Positions 45,596 to 56,373 of a stretch of DNA of 64,000 bases are shown piece by piece. The DNA is from Rhyzopertha dominica. Its lineage: Eukaryota > Arthropoda > Insecta > Coleoptera > Bostrichidae. A program made the position numbers and the translations under genes. Position 1 is the stretch's first letter, and every line of letters begins with the position of its first letter. The stretch lies in the NCBI GenBank assembly GCA_025024175.1, contig QCXZ01000041.1, positions 6,629,786-6,693,785 on the forward strand. Direction: 5' to 3'. Below the pieces are notes generated by a model, which ran no database searches, was not told the DNA's origin, and saw only the letters and a program-made list of their open reading frames with translations.

Positions 45596-46024
45596 ACAGG
45601 GTCCGCCCTGACATCAGTTAGTGCTTTATTTGTACTGCGAGTTCATATTTCTTTTAGCTCCGGTGGAACTCTGAGAAACAGTGCCGGCCGCCTGGTGTTT
45701 TACGAACTGTTGCTTTGAGGAGGCAAACGAAAGTTTTCGAATCGGTTGCAAAGGATGGATTTATCTCCGGATGATCGCGAAATAATGGAGGCGTTGAGCT
45801 GCATTCGCTCGCGGTTGTTTCGTATGGGTTTTATTGGCTTTCGCGAAACTGCCGTCCATGTGGTTTCTTCATACTGCGCGACGTTTAATGTTCCACAAGT
45901 GCGGTGCATGTTGGCGCCTTGTGTTGCTGAGCGAAAAAGAAAAGTAGATACAATTACGAGCTGCGTCCGCTGTCTTGTGGACAGACAATGCGGGAAACGC
46001 GACTTGAAGTTTTCTTGTCAGTAG
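45596..46024 (+). CDS. Unrecognised cysteine-containing ORF behind a transposon-like end
   Basis: TATACAGGGTCCGCC at 45595-45609 looks like a TA target plus terminal repeat. About 140 bp later an open frame (ATG 45746 or 45752) encodes MDLSPDDREIMEALSCIRSR and later FRETAVHVVSSYC and CVRCLVDRQCGKRDLKFSC, ending at 46024. GC content and codon text are gene-like, and the position suggests the N-terminal part of an unknown DNA transposon protein. No catalytic motif is visible and no right end was found. A host exon is an alternative. Confidence 0.3.
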
Positions 46025-46249
46025 TTATAAGCAAACGATCAATTATTATACACTGGGGAGAATAACTATGCCCCACCTGGAATTATCAGTTTTTCTTGGT
46101 TAAATGCAAACGTAATTTATTGTAACTTATAAGAAGGATAAAAGAAATAAAAATAATAGGAACTGGACTATATAAAGTAATTTATTTATAATTTCCATAG
46201 TTTAATGAATTAATTTCAAAAATTTGCGTGGTGCGCCGCTTAATTTTTT

Positions 46250-46838
46250 TTAAGTGGCTGTGATCGAACGTCAAAAACATTGTTGAAGCACAAATTATAC
46301 CTTTTGCCTCATTGTGCTTTATAGAAATCGACAGCCACATCTATTGTTTTCAAGCTATGACCATTATGATTTTTTGTGGCCAACTTCGCACTTAGCCATC
46401 AATTTCCAAATTTAACATCTCTGATAGCATCAACCTTTAGTGCTTCATTGTGCTTCAACAATTATGCTCCTTAAGTCAATACGTGCCCATAATAACTACT
46501 TTATAGTTATTAGGTCTAACCACTGACATGAAGCACAAATGTCAGTCTTTCCACTAATCTTTAGTGCTTCATTGTGCTTTTTGTGTTCACCTAGCCACAC
46601 GACTCCTTTTTGGTAAAAGATATGTTTTTTTTTGTATTTGGAAGTTACCCACCAAATTAAAGCACAATTGCGCATCTTTTGCTAATTCTTAGTGCTTCAA
46701 TTGTGCTTTATTGTGCTTAATGTGTTAACTTAGCCACATGACCCCTTTTTAGTAAAATCTATATTTTTTATATTTGGAAATTAGCCACTATATTGAAGCA
46801 CAATTGCTTATCTTTTACTAATTATTACGAAAATATTT
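46250..46838 (+). repeat. Left tandem array (about 120-130 bp unit) of an inverted pair
   Basis: The phrase TTAGTGCTTCATTGTGCTT recurs at about 46438, 46561 and (changed) 46688, with a partial unit near 46308. Units also share a block GCCACATGACCCCTTTTT and an AAGCACAATTG block. The same unit occurs in reverse orientation at 52440-53053. Outermost matching sequence is GCCCATAATAACTACTTTAT (about 46487-46506) against its complement near 53034-53052. Confidence 0.85.
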
Positions 46839-47205
46839 CCAACAATTGTTAACCTGGAGTTTTAATATTTAGTATTAGTATTTCCCGTACTGAGTACTGT
46901 AAATTTGTACTGTAAATTTCCCGCACTCCATAACTTGCCGCCATGACTACCAACCTCTACATCACTCTTTTCTGTGCACTGATGCGCGTATGTGTCAAAA
47001 AATATACGAAATTTTTTAAGCAAGAAATAAGTGGTTTTTTTTGTGGTACGAGACTGCTTTCAAGATGGGAAAACATAAGAAGTGGTCTAGCAGAAAGAAC
47101 ATGATTGAAGAAGTTGTAATAAAGGTGATGGACTAACTGAACAAGTTTAACCTCAACGCTAAGAAAAGTGGGGGGAAGCGTCCTCATAAAGCGACCGAAA
47201 CGAAG

Positions 47206-47845
47206 GGCATACTTTCAATCGAGCATTGAAAAGTAAACATTTTAATCGAGTATTAAAATGATTCCAACACGAGCTGGTGGAATAATATCTCTGAATCTGA
47301 TTCTTCAAGTTCGGACGAGGTGTAATCATCTCGTTCGTCGTCTATATGTTCTGTCCAACTCTGATGCAGATCAAGACAAACATCTCTAGTAGATAGTAAG
47401 TACTGCAATGTACTTTATTTAACCAAACGGTGACGACCTTCAATCGAGTATTGAAGGGCATACTTTCAATAGAACTTTGGAAAGTAAACATTTTAATCGA
47501 GTATTAAAATGATTCCAACACGAGCTTGTGGAATAATACTTCTGAATCTGTCCGATCCCGATCAAGAGAAGCATCTCTAGTTGACAGTAAGTACTGCAAA
47601 CGGTAAGGACGTTCAATCTAGTATTGAAAGGCATACTTTCAATCGAGCATTGAAAAGTAAACATTTTAATCCAGTATTAAAATAATTCCAACATGAGCTG
47701 GTCGAATAATATTGTTACTGTCTGTTGACTAAGGTTATTGTAATACTTTACTAAAAACAGCCTAGTATCAACCAAGTAATTAAAAGTATGTTTTAATCGA
47801 GCATTAAAAGTAAATATTTTAATCGAGTATTAAATGATCTTGTGC
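47206..47845. repeat. Four-copy tandem repeat with paired palindromes
   Basis: Units begin CATACTTTCAATCGAGCATT at about 47208, 47459 and 47631 and a shortened form at 47788 (spacing about 251, 172 and 156 bp). Each has two small palindromes, TTCAATCGAGCATTGAA and TTTTAATCGAGTATTAAAA, followed by GATTCCAACACGAGCTGGTG in the first three. They sit in the leader of the DIRS-like element. Confidence 0.85.
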
Positions 47846-48055
47846 AATGCCTGTGCAGCTGGTAAGATACACATCTCTCTGAAGAGTGAAGATTAAATCG
47901 TAATTAAAGTTAGCTACAACACGTTGGGTTGGCATACCTGTTAAGTTAAACAATAAAAGGTGTGTTGGCATGCTTGTTAAAAGTGTAGACAANTAACATG
48001 ATATTAGGCATTGACTGTTACCAGCTGATAGTGAGTTGGTTTGCCTATTAAAAAC

Positions 48056-49206
48056 TAGCGATGGGAATAATCGAGATATTTCAATAATCGATTATTTCGT
48101 ATCCATATATTTTAATAATCGACTAATATTAGTAGTTAAACATTAGTAGTACTACATCTTTAGTTTTATAGGGCACAGATGCAATAACTAGTATTCATGC
48201 TACATCGTTGTCGTTCTCATTGCGAATGCTCGAATTTTTCATATACATTTTGACGAATTTACATTACTTACTACTGTTTACCAATCCCTGCAACTTCAGT
48301 GGCATCGGAACGTGTTTTTTTCAAAAGCTAGACAGCTTACTAACTTGCGAAGGAATAGATTATCGTCAAAAAAACCTAGATCAAATTTTATTTTTAAACA
48401 GCATTAAAGATTATGTTTAATTTTGTGTTTAACGATAAAAATATTTTATTTTCTAAGACACATATTTCAGTTGTTTTTCCATTAAATTATTTTTTGGCAT
48501 ATGACATTTATATATTTTATACATAGGTATTCTAATTCATAAAGGAATTCTTACATTTATTTTGTTATTGGAATTTAACATTTTCAGATTTTTTTTTGTT
48601 GGAGGAAGAGCGAATAGTATTTTTTCAAGTTTATATTGGTATGCGAATTTATTGATTGTTGTTGCATTATAGTTCTGAATTATATTATTATCATACATGT
48701 AAATCAGGTCAATAATAAATTCTGTACATATATAGATTATATGTATTGTCAGTTTACTACCTTTTATCCCATTTATTACATTCAATATTTTGTATTTTAT
48801 CCTTAGTCAAGCAATACGCCAACAATCAATTATAATCTCATTAAAATTTTACATTAAATGTTCTAGCTGAACAATAATTGAGAGAATAATCACAATATAA
48901 TAATATAGCTGAACAGCAATCCATTACGAGTTGTATTAGTTGGTCGGAACGAATGATTAACGAATAATCGATCCACGTGCGAGATATTCTACGTATGTAA
49001 GTTCGTCGATGATATAAACTACATACTAATTCGATTATTGCATCTCCATTGCCCGACATCGCTAAGTATTCGTTCGTACAGCGCTAGCGTTGACCCGCGT
49101 GACCACTAATATTAGTATTACTAATTTGGATGGTATGATCGATTATTTCGAGAAGTTTTAATAATCGACTAAACCGATTATTGCATCTCGATTATTCCCA
49201 TTACTA
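48056..49206 (+). mobile_element. hAT element, internally deleted, with 8-bp TSD
   Basis: Exact 8-bp duplication TTAAAAAC at 48048-48055 and 49207-49214. Ends TAGCGATGGGAATAATCGAG and (reverse complement of right) TAGTAATGGGAATAATCGAG form the inverted repeat. Subterminal ATAATCGATTATT and ATAATCGACTAA motifs occur at both ends. 1151 bp long; it contains a remnant of the hAT dimerisation domain (next entry). Confidence 0.93.
48235..48420 (+). pseudogene. hAT transposase C-terminal (dimerisation) remnant
   Basis: Across two or three frames the plus strand gives LPIPATSVASERVFF, ARQLTNLRRNRLSS and KNLDQILFLNSI. These correspond in order to the conserved hATC blocks (the A-T-S-x-x-S-E-R-x-F block, the R-x-R-L block and the final L-F-L-N block). 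The catalytic parts are absent, so the element is non-autonomous. Confidence 0.75.
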
Positions 49207-49379
49207 TTAAAAACGCATTTAAACCAACATGATGTTGGTTTGTGGCCGCTGCCGCTACCAACTACATAGAAAAATGCACAATTTCTTGAGAGATTAAATA
49301 ATTAAAAAACAAATTTGTTCCCGGATAGCAACAAAAATGCAATACTTTATTATTTATTTTATAGAGGAGCAAGACAGGC

Positions 49380-50040
49380 TATTAAGCCCGTCAATTTTGA
49401 AGCTTTTGTGAGAGATTAACTCAAAAGCCAAGAAATTTTGAGAGCCTATCAAATACGAACTAATGGAAATTTGGAACGATGTAATGAAAAACGGATTGAA
49501 GGAAAATCTTTCAGAAGAAATTATTGGAAAATATTCTCCTCCGGAAAATTTTAAAATGACTTTATCACTAAAAATCAAGCCGGACTAGTGACAGCTACTA
49601 CAGAGTTGGCTGTTAAAAGGGACCATCGCCTTCAAAAGAAAAAGTTATGTATTGNTGTTGCCCTAATAGCTTTAGGAAAGCTGTGTCTCTCTTAATTGAT
49701 GAAAATCAGGAACAAGANACTACGTTAATAGAAATTTTGGGTGATGCAGGGAGGATAAGTTCCACCTTGAATAAAAAATACGGGGAAACATTTTCAAGTT
49801 TAGAGTTAGATGAATAGTTGGTTGGTTCAAAATTATACGAAACGTTGGCCTTATAAAAGGATTGGAAAAAATTGCATCGGATCTTAAGAGGCAGCGTCCT
49901 ACACCAACAGAAGTTGAGAAGACTTTTCAGAAACATTTAAGCTTAAAGAGTCCCTCTCAACATACCTACAGGTGTCTGGAGGAACAACAGAAGCAGCAAC
50001 GGCGAACAGATTTCAATAAATCGAACTACTGATGCCTAGC
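49380..50040 (+). pseudogene. DIRS-like gag-type protein remnant
   Basis: Plus-strand text ELMEIWNDVMKNGLKENLSE, EEIIGKYSPPENFKMTLSLK, then AVKRDHRLQKKK and ALIALGKAVSLLIDENQEQ, with VGSKLYETLALIKGLEKIAS further on. The order PPEN, polar linker, ALG-x-A-x-x-LL matches the first protein of DIRS-like elements from animals. Frames are broken by stops and n calls. Confidence 0.6.
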
Positions 50041-50059
50041 TCATCCACACATCAACCAA

Positions 50060-51500
50060 TCGAGACATCCGAGAGACATTAAACCTTAATGTAAGCAAAA
50101 TTGCGGGTACCTCAAGATTGTTTATAAACAAATGGAGAGAAACTAATTATGACCCTGTTGTTTTTGCCTTACGTAAGAGGGTATCAAATTCCTTTTCATA
50201 CCATAGTGTATCAAAGGGTGCCACCTTCAGAAAATAATTGTATAAAAAGGATTTTCAAAATGTTTTTATCGAAGGGTTGAAAGAATTAAGTGCGATTGAA
50301 AAATGTTAACACTGTGAAGCTCAATATGTTTCAAATACTTTTTTTTTCTGGTTCCTAAACTCAATGGCTCACACAGATTAATACTAAACCTAAAGCAGTT
50401 AAATAAATTAGGTATTCATACACAAAATGGAAGATAAGAATGTTGAGATGAAACTGTTATCAAACAGTTGTTTTATGGCTTTAATTGATTAAGGGATGCC
50501 TATCATTTACTCTCTGTTGCACCTGAGAATCGACAGTACTTGAGATTCTTATTTAATGGGCAATTATATCAATTCACTGTAGTTCTATTTGGACTTTGTT
50601 CAGCACCCTTATTATTTACGAGTAAAACCAGTTATGGCTTGTTTGCGTAAAAAAAGAGGTTTGTTTCGATGATTTCCTATTAATAGGCAATGATTTTGAT
50701 GACTTTATGGAATGCAAAGATTACTTGTGTACTGTTAAGCACATTAGGTATTATCATTAATACGTTACGCCCTAGTAAAGAATGTAAATTATAGGCTTAA
50801 TTTTAAATTCAGAGAAGATAGTGTTAAAGCTTCTGGAAGGAAAACAAGTAAAAAAAAATGTCATATTTGTAGTTCAATTGAAAAATGAGATTAAGATTAG
50901 GGAGTTTACACATATAGTTGGTGTTTTAGTGTCTGCATGCCCTGCTGTAGCTTACGGTACATTATATACAAAACTTTAGAACGTGAAAAAGAATTGGATT
51001 TATGCTTCGTATATAAGCTCTTTAAGAAATAAAGAATCATACTTTCAATCACGTATATTAGCTCTTGAGTCAGAGAGGGAACTAGCAGGTTATACTGCTC
51101 TAAAGATAGTAGCTACATTGGGAATGCCAGAAGTAGATTTGTTTGCAATCAGAAATAATAAGAAAGCTTAATTTTTTATTCTTGGTTAAGGGACCCAGAG
51201 GCATCAGTAATTGATGTTTCTACAATAAAATGGACATGGCGTAGATTTTACGCTTTTCCACCATTTTCAATGGTTCTAAGAGGTTTAAAAAATCGAACAT
51301 GACCACGCAAAGGGTGTAGTAGTAGTTCCACACTGGCCAACACAGCCATGGTTTCCTTTGCTTATATCAATGGCTATCAAACAGCCAATCTTTTTTAGTC
51401 CAAATATAAAATTATTATCAACCCCTTCCAGATCACACCACCATCTGTGGAGTAGGTTTTCCCTAGTGGCAGGGTTTTTGTCAACCAACCCAAATGAGAA
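50060..51500 (+). pseudogene. DIRS-like reverse transcriptase and RNase H-like remnant
   Basis: Visible in order: LILNLKQLNKLG (about 50380), FMALIDLRDAYHLLSVAPEN (motif A, 50470-50530), QYLRFLFNGQLYQFTV, FGLCSAPLLFT (motif B, about 50590-50630), CFDDFLLIGNDFDDF (motif C, about 50665-50710). Further on come LGMPEVDLFAIRNNKK (51119-51171) and VVVVPHWPTQPWFPLLISM (about 51310-51370), the block typical of the end of DIRS RNase H regions. Many stops and frame changes. Confidence 0.78.
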
Positions 51501-51559
51501 GTGCTAAAAGAAGCGATACACTTGCTTATGTCATCCATTACAGATTCAGCCCTTAAACA

Positions 51560-52010
51560 ATGCAATACAGAATTGAAGAAGTGGCGGAAAAATTTTCAAC
51601 AACATGGCAATGGCTCGTTGAAGGTACTATACTCTTTTTAAATAAATTGTTTGCAGACGGTGCTTCATTTGGCACGATAAATTCTGCAAGGTCTGCTTTG
51701 TCTTTAATTTCAACACCTGAAATATCTTCGGACTTTCGAATTAAGAGATTATTAAAAGAGTACAACATTAATTTGAAACCTAGTAAAAAAAATCAACTTG
51801 GAATGCAAGTGTTGTCTTAGATTATTTTTCCAAATTTTACCCAAATTGTGATTTATCGTTAGAAAAACTAACAAAAAAGTTAGTGGTTTCCTTAGCATTA
51901 ATTGCTGGTTATAGGATATAAACTTTATCATTAATAAATATTTATGACATTTTCCAAACAGTGAGGATTTGAAGTACTAATTTCTGAGAGGATCAAAACT
52001 TCGAGAAAAA
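51560..52010 (+). pseudogene. DIRS-like tyrosine recombinase remnant
   Basis: ORF 51560-51820 gives the N-terminal core-binding part (TINSARSALSLI, SDFRIKRLLK). After frameshifts VLDYFSKFYPNCDLSLEKLT, KKLVVSLALIAGYRI and TLSLINIYDIF follow. The GYRIQTLSLI-like region carries the first catalytic Arg of the recombinase. The H-x-x-R and final Tyr parts are missing, cut off shortly before the right direct repeat. Confidence 0.7.
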
Positions 52011-52439
52011 ATTGTAATTGTAAATTGTAAAAAATTGTAATCAACCTGTTACTGTAATTTGTACAACAATTGTTAACCTGGAGTTTTAATATTTAGTATT
52101 AGTATTTCCCGTACTGAGTACTGTAAATAAAATAGCCCATTACATACTAAATACTGTCGACATGCAAATTGTTGAATTAAAATTTGCAAAGCATCCTTCT
52201 ACTCTCTAAATTCTAAGGCCAGAGCAATTTAAAAAATGAAAAATCTGAGATATCTCGTAAAGTTATAGAGCAATGGAGTTTGCAGTAATTTGCATATACC
52301 TAGTGTTCAACCTATTGGACCAGGGTTGCTGGGTTAGGGGTAGTAGTGTTCAGGCATTTTCTTAATGTATAAAATTTTAAAAAAATACTCTTATACAGAA
52401 TGCAGTAACTATAAAAATATAACATTCATTCTTCACAAT

Positions 52440-53053
52440 GAAGCATAACCAAAGAACTAAAGATTAGTAAAAAAATGAGCAAGTGTGCTTTAATCTGGTG
52501 GTTAACTTCCAAATATAAATATATAGATTTTACTAAAACGGGGTCATGTGGCTAAGTTAACACATGAAGCGCAATCGAAGCACTAAAGATTAGTAAAAGA
52601 TGGGCAATTGTGCTTCAATTTAGTGGCTAACATCCAAATACAAAAATGTAGATTTTAACAAAAAGAGGTCATGCAGCTAAGTTAAGACATGAAGCACAAT
52701 GAAGCATAATCGAAGCATTAAAGATTACTAAAAGATGGGCAATTGTGCTTCAATTTGGTGGCTAACTTCCAAATACGAAAATATAAATTTTACCAAAAAG
52801 AAGTCATGCAGCTAAGTTAAGACATGAAGCACAATGAAGCACTAAAGATTAATAAAAGATGGGCAATTGTGCTTTAATTTTGTGGCTAACTTCCAAATGC
52901 AAAAAAACCATATCTTTTACCAAAAAGGGGTCATGTAGCTAGGTTAACGCAAGAAGCAGAATGAAGCACAATCGAAGCACTAAAGATTAGTGGAAAGATT
53001 AAGATTTGTGCTTCATGTCAGTGGCTAGACCTATTAACTATAAAGTAATTATT
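52440..53053 (-). repeat. Right tandem array (about 120-145 bp unit), inverted partner
   Basis: Five units keyed by AAGCACTAAAGATTAGTAAA at about 52452, 52577, 52715, 52833 and 52976. It is the reverse complement of the left array unit, and the symmetry extends to the TAAAGTAATTATTATGGGC edge at about 53034-53052. Long inverted repeats built of tandem units are the hallmark of fold-back elements. Confidence 0.85.
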
Positions 53054-53059
53054 ATGGGC

Positions 53060-54480
53060 TTGATGTTTCAAAATGGACTATAGGAAGGGTTCTGAAGAAA
53101 AGTGAACACATTGTACGCCGAAAACTAAGAAAATGTCAGAGACTTCTTCCCAGTGATGGGCGCGTAGAATACTCCATGTAGATTACGCCATTATCTACGC
53201 GTAAACTATGTAATATTCTACTTTAAAAGTCTACTGTAGAAAATAACATTATGTAGATAAACGGCAAACTAGTAATATTTAGTACCTTTAACAGCTCCAA
53301 ATGCCTCAAATGACAGTATTATTTTGTATATTATTATTTTTGTTGCTTCCTAACTAAACAAAATGCTACTTCGTTGTAATTAAAATAATTAGACACACGT
53401 TAAACAACAATAACTTGTTTCGGCATACAGCTGCTAGGGCCAGAAGGCACAAGCGTGCTTTGGAGCCCTCAATCGGTCAATGGGTTCTTAAATGACTGTA
53501 AACTATGATTTTATTATCTTTCTTGTCTATAAACGGAAGAAGATGAGCTATTTCATATGCTACCTATTATGCCTAATATACTCGTAGAAGAAAAGATTTC
53601 GAAACGCAAGTTTTGTCCCAAAGAAGTAAGAAAACCGTATTCTGATTACTTACTAAAATAAGTTACGCAAATTTGTAATATAAATATTTAAAAAATGCAG
53701 TGCTTTAAAAATTTTTAAGAATTGACCCATAAAACAGGGAAATTGGAACAAAATTAATTTGCACAATACACTTAATATACAATAGCCATGATATACTCAT
53801 CTCATATTTTCTACTCAAAATCTACGCGGGTAATGTAGAAAATTATAATTTACGCGTAAACGTCCATCACTGCTTCTTCCTCACAATAAAAGAACCCGTT
53901 TGGAATTTGCTCATGAGAATATGAATCGAAATTGGAAAAATGTAAACCAAAACTTTACAATTAAATCTCGAATTAAACCATGTTATTTTTTTAAATTTCA
54001 GATTATCTTTTCTGATGAAAAAATTAATCTTGATGGTCCAGAGGTTTCAATTGTTATTGGCGAGATTTAAGGAGAGAACCTGAGTATCTTACAAAACGAA
54101 ACTTTGGAGGTGGTATGTTAATGGTATGGGGTGCCTTCACGAAAAAAAACATTGGCTTACCTATCAACACGAATGAACAGTCGAGGGTACATTCAAGTTC
54201 TTCAGACAAATTTAATGGCTTTTTTAAATAAAATTACGTCTCTTTTGTTTTCCAAAAAGATAATGAAGGATTCATGTCAGTAGAGAGTCGAATTGTTAGA
54301 GTGCCCCTCCTGTTCACCTGACATGAACCCAATTGAAAACCTTTGGGGTATTTTAGTTCGGCGAGTATATGTGGATAACCGACAGTATGTTACCATAAAT
54401 AAACTCAAAAATTCATTAGAAGAGGTTTGGGTCAATTTGGAACCAAGAATATCAAGTAAATAAGCTTTTTGTAAAGCTAT
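53060..54480 (+). pseudogene. Tc1/Tc3-like transposase pseudogene, split by a MITE
   Basis: Before the insertion: IGRVLKKSEHIVRRKLRKCQ, RLLP (to 53150). After it: HNKRTRLEFAHENMNRNW, IIFSDEKINLDGPE (first Asp, about 54010), YWRDLRREPEYLTKRNFGGG and MLMVWGAF, then RMNSRGYIQVLQTNLMAFLN. The second Asp block is decayed (SKKIMKDS). The third block reads CSPDMNPIENLWGILVRRV (54318-54375), with Glu as last catalytic residue, which places it with Tc1/Tc3 rather than mariner. The end is NLEPRISSK. Stops and shifts, no clear terminal repeats. Confidence 0.85.
53151..53872. mobile_element. hAT-type MITE with 8-bp TSD, inside Tc1-like gene
   Basis: CTTCTTCC occurs directly before (53143-53150) and after (53873-53880) a 722-bp insertion whose ends are CAGTGATGGGCGCGTAGA and, in reverse complement, CAGTGATGGACGTTTACGC. 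Excision in silico restores the reading frame of the surrounding transposase (RLLP then HNKRTR). No coding capacity inside. The 8-bp duplication and CAGTG ends fit hAT. Confidence 0.95.
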
Positions 54481-54539
54481 TTTTAGTCATTTTTCCTAAC
54501 CAGTAGTTTAAGGAATACGCATATTGCATTTGTACGGAT

Positions 54540-55480
54540 TTTTTGTTTACACACTCTTATTTTACTATTCTACTATATTTCCTAGATGACTGTCTAATCC
54601 AGGTTTAATCCAGCAGCAATTTACCTTCCTGCTCAGATACTTTCCTCTAGCGAGAGCATCTTCCAAAGCTCTCGAGTGAAATTTAACAAAGAACAACGGC
54701 GTCTTGCTCCAGTGCAACGTTATTAAACCTAAAATATTTAACAACCCGTTTTCATTTACCCGTAACACTTTGTGCAGAGAGAAAACGAGGACGAAATAAC
54801 TTTATGAAAATTGCATTCAGACGTTCCTTCTAAGTACACTCGTGAATTCTGCAAGCTCATTGCTATGCAACGTAACGCGACACGTTGCATTCTATCCGAC
54901 CGCCAACGCCTCCGCGAGGAGCCTAAAAAAAGAGCCACGGATATGCCCCCGTCGGTGGCCTGTGTAACCCAATTTGTTCCAGTCGGGAAGGACACGTTAC
55001 TAAGGCTAATTGGAATTAGAGACAGAAGCCGAGAGACTGTTAACTCACAGGCATTTCGCGGAATTATTTTCTCTGGTTCGTTCTGGGAATCAGAAGGCGG
55101 ACAACGTGCTAAAGTAATGGATTTTGGTGTTTCTGTCAGCCCCAACCCCCGCTGCAGCGTGCAAATATTATGCTTGGGGACGCGCCACTTTTCTTGTATA
55201 GGGAAAATGGTTTCAAAAGGGATTGTTCGGTTCCGGTAATTGACTGATTTGATTATTGGCGGTTCGCGAGGTATTGTTGACTTTAGCAAAACGGCGTGGT
55301 GGGTATGTTTGTTTAACGCACGCGTAAACCTAATCACCTCGACCCCTCGTGCTATGGCATACTTCCCCTAAGTACACCGTCAACTGGATACATGTGTGTT
55401 CGAGACACCATATTCAGTATGTTTAATACAGTGAACTAAATCTAGAAAATAGAAAGGTCCTACAAAGCTCATTCGACACC
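54540..55480. other. GC-elevated region with long unrecognised ORFs
   Basis: Overlapping ORFs run on both strands: plus 54811-55239 (142 codons) and minus 54756-55337 (193 codons). Neither has a motif I recognise. Long opposed ORFs in a GC-richer stretch can arise by chance. The minus frame (with SLIPISLSNVSFPTGTNWVT) has no supporting splice sites that I can defend. It could equally be conserved noncoding DNA. Confidence 0.25.
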
Positions 55481-55484
55481 TGGG

Positions 55485-56065
55485 GTGGAATGTTCTCAAA
55501 AGTTGGAAGCGCTATCATAGTATACAGCTGTCAGTATTGTGTGGATTCCCGGATCCAAAAGAAAAAACAGACTCCTCTGTTAAGAGTTGACAGCACTCAC
55601 CCATTTGTGGGGTCTCCTACTAGTTGGCAAAGCAAAAATTGGAAATATGTTGTGAAAATGGCACTAGAAATAAGGAAAGCGAGTACCTACCCATTCGCAG
55701 CCCAAAGTACTGTTAAAAAAATCTATCGGCACAGGAGCAAGGTTGTATCTTGACATTAATTGTGTCAATGCTATGCTAGTGGCAGAGTAGAGATAATAAC
55801 ACGTCACTGTCAACAAAAGTGGACCTCACTAATTTAGGGTAAAGTAACCTTTATAACTAAGCCAGGTCCAGTTACCTAGGCCAAGGCGAAAGCTTTCAGA
55901 CCATCAACATAACAACATTTCTTTTAAGGGTGGGGAGAAATTAGATGAAAGGCTTAACAAACGGCAAAATCCTGTAAATTGGTTTTAACATAAGCTAATC
56001 CGCAGGAGTAAAAGAATCTAAAAGCAACAAAAAATTGCTCTTGTTTGACAAAGCTGAGTGACTGC
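55485..56065. other. No assigned feature; weak ORF
   Basis: Plus ORF 55490-55753 (VDSRIQKKKQTPLLRVDSTH) may be upstream retroelement sequence linked to the RT fragment that follows, but no motif supports this. Confidence 0.25.
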
Positions 56066-56067
56066 AT

Positions 56068-56346
56068 GGTGATAAAAAGAGCTGTCACGAGTTCTATAGG
56101 GCATGTAACCAGAAAAATAGTAGTTAGCTACGTTTATCCACAGGGAGGTGTCTTGTCCCCATTACTATGAAACCTAGCTGATTTACGCACCGGGATATGC
56201 GGAGGATATCACCGTTCTGGGAAGAGACTGTCCAATCTGCTACAGCACGCACTAAACACCTTACAAGGCTGGTATACAAGGAAAGGACCAGTAGCCAATT
56301 GTACAAAAACATCAGTGATAACGTCCACCAGAAGAAGAAACCTTCA
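56068..56346 (+). pseudogene. Non-LTR reverse transcriptase fragment (PQGGVLSP type)
   Basis: VSYVYPQGGVLSPLL then a stop and NLAD match the RT motif B region of Jockey/R1-type elements. After a decayed active site, HALNTLQGWYTRKGP and RRRNL follow, the usual sequence after motif C. It ends at a simple AAG repeat where a second, different retroelement begins. Confidence 0.6.
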
Positions 56347-56348
56347 AT

Positions 56349-56373
56349 AGAAGAAGAAGAAGAAGAAGAAGAG
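56349..56373. repeat. (AAG)n microsatellite
   Basis: About eight AGA/AAG triplets. It sits exactly at the joint of two different retroelement fragments and may have expanded from Lys codons preceding the second RT motif A. Confidence 0.9.

Larger units (their letters stand above)
46840..52128 (+). mobile_element. DIRS-like tyrosine-recombinase retroelement (degraded), flanked by direct repeats
   Basis: A 64-bp direct repeat (CAACAATTGTTAACCTGGAG onward) lies at about 46843-46906 and 52065-52128. Between them are a leader with tandem repeats, an inserted hAT element, and a long decayed coding region with gag-like, DIRS-type RT, RNase H-like and tyrosine-recombinase parts. Direct repeats around such a coding set fit the split or terminal repeats of DIRS/PAT-like elements. 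The recombinase end and second repeat block appear truncated. Confidence 0.75.

Noticed and set aside
49354..49936. Minus-strand ORFs at 49354-49578 and 49706-49936
   Set aside because: They are antisense shadows of the DIRS-like gag-type remnant, which carries recognisable blocks on the plus strand.
46250..53053. CRISPR-like array
   Set aside because: Repeat units are 120-145 bp, degenerate and in facing orientations within eukaryotic DNA; there are no short identical repeats with unique spacers and no cas genes.
54756..55337. 193-codon minus-strand ORF as a gene
   Set aside because: No known motif, no splice or start support, and an overlapping long plus-strand ORF suggests a composition effect.
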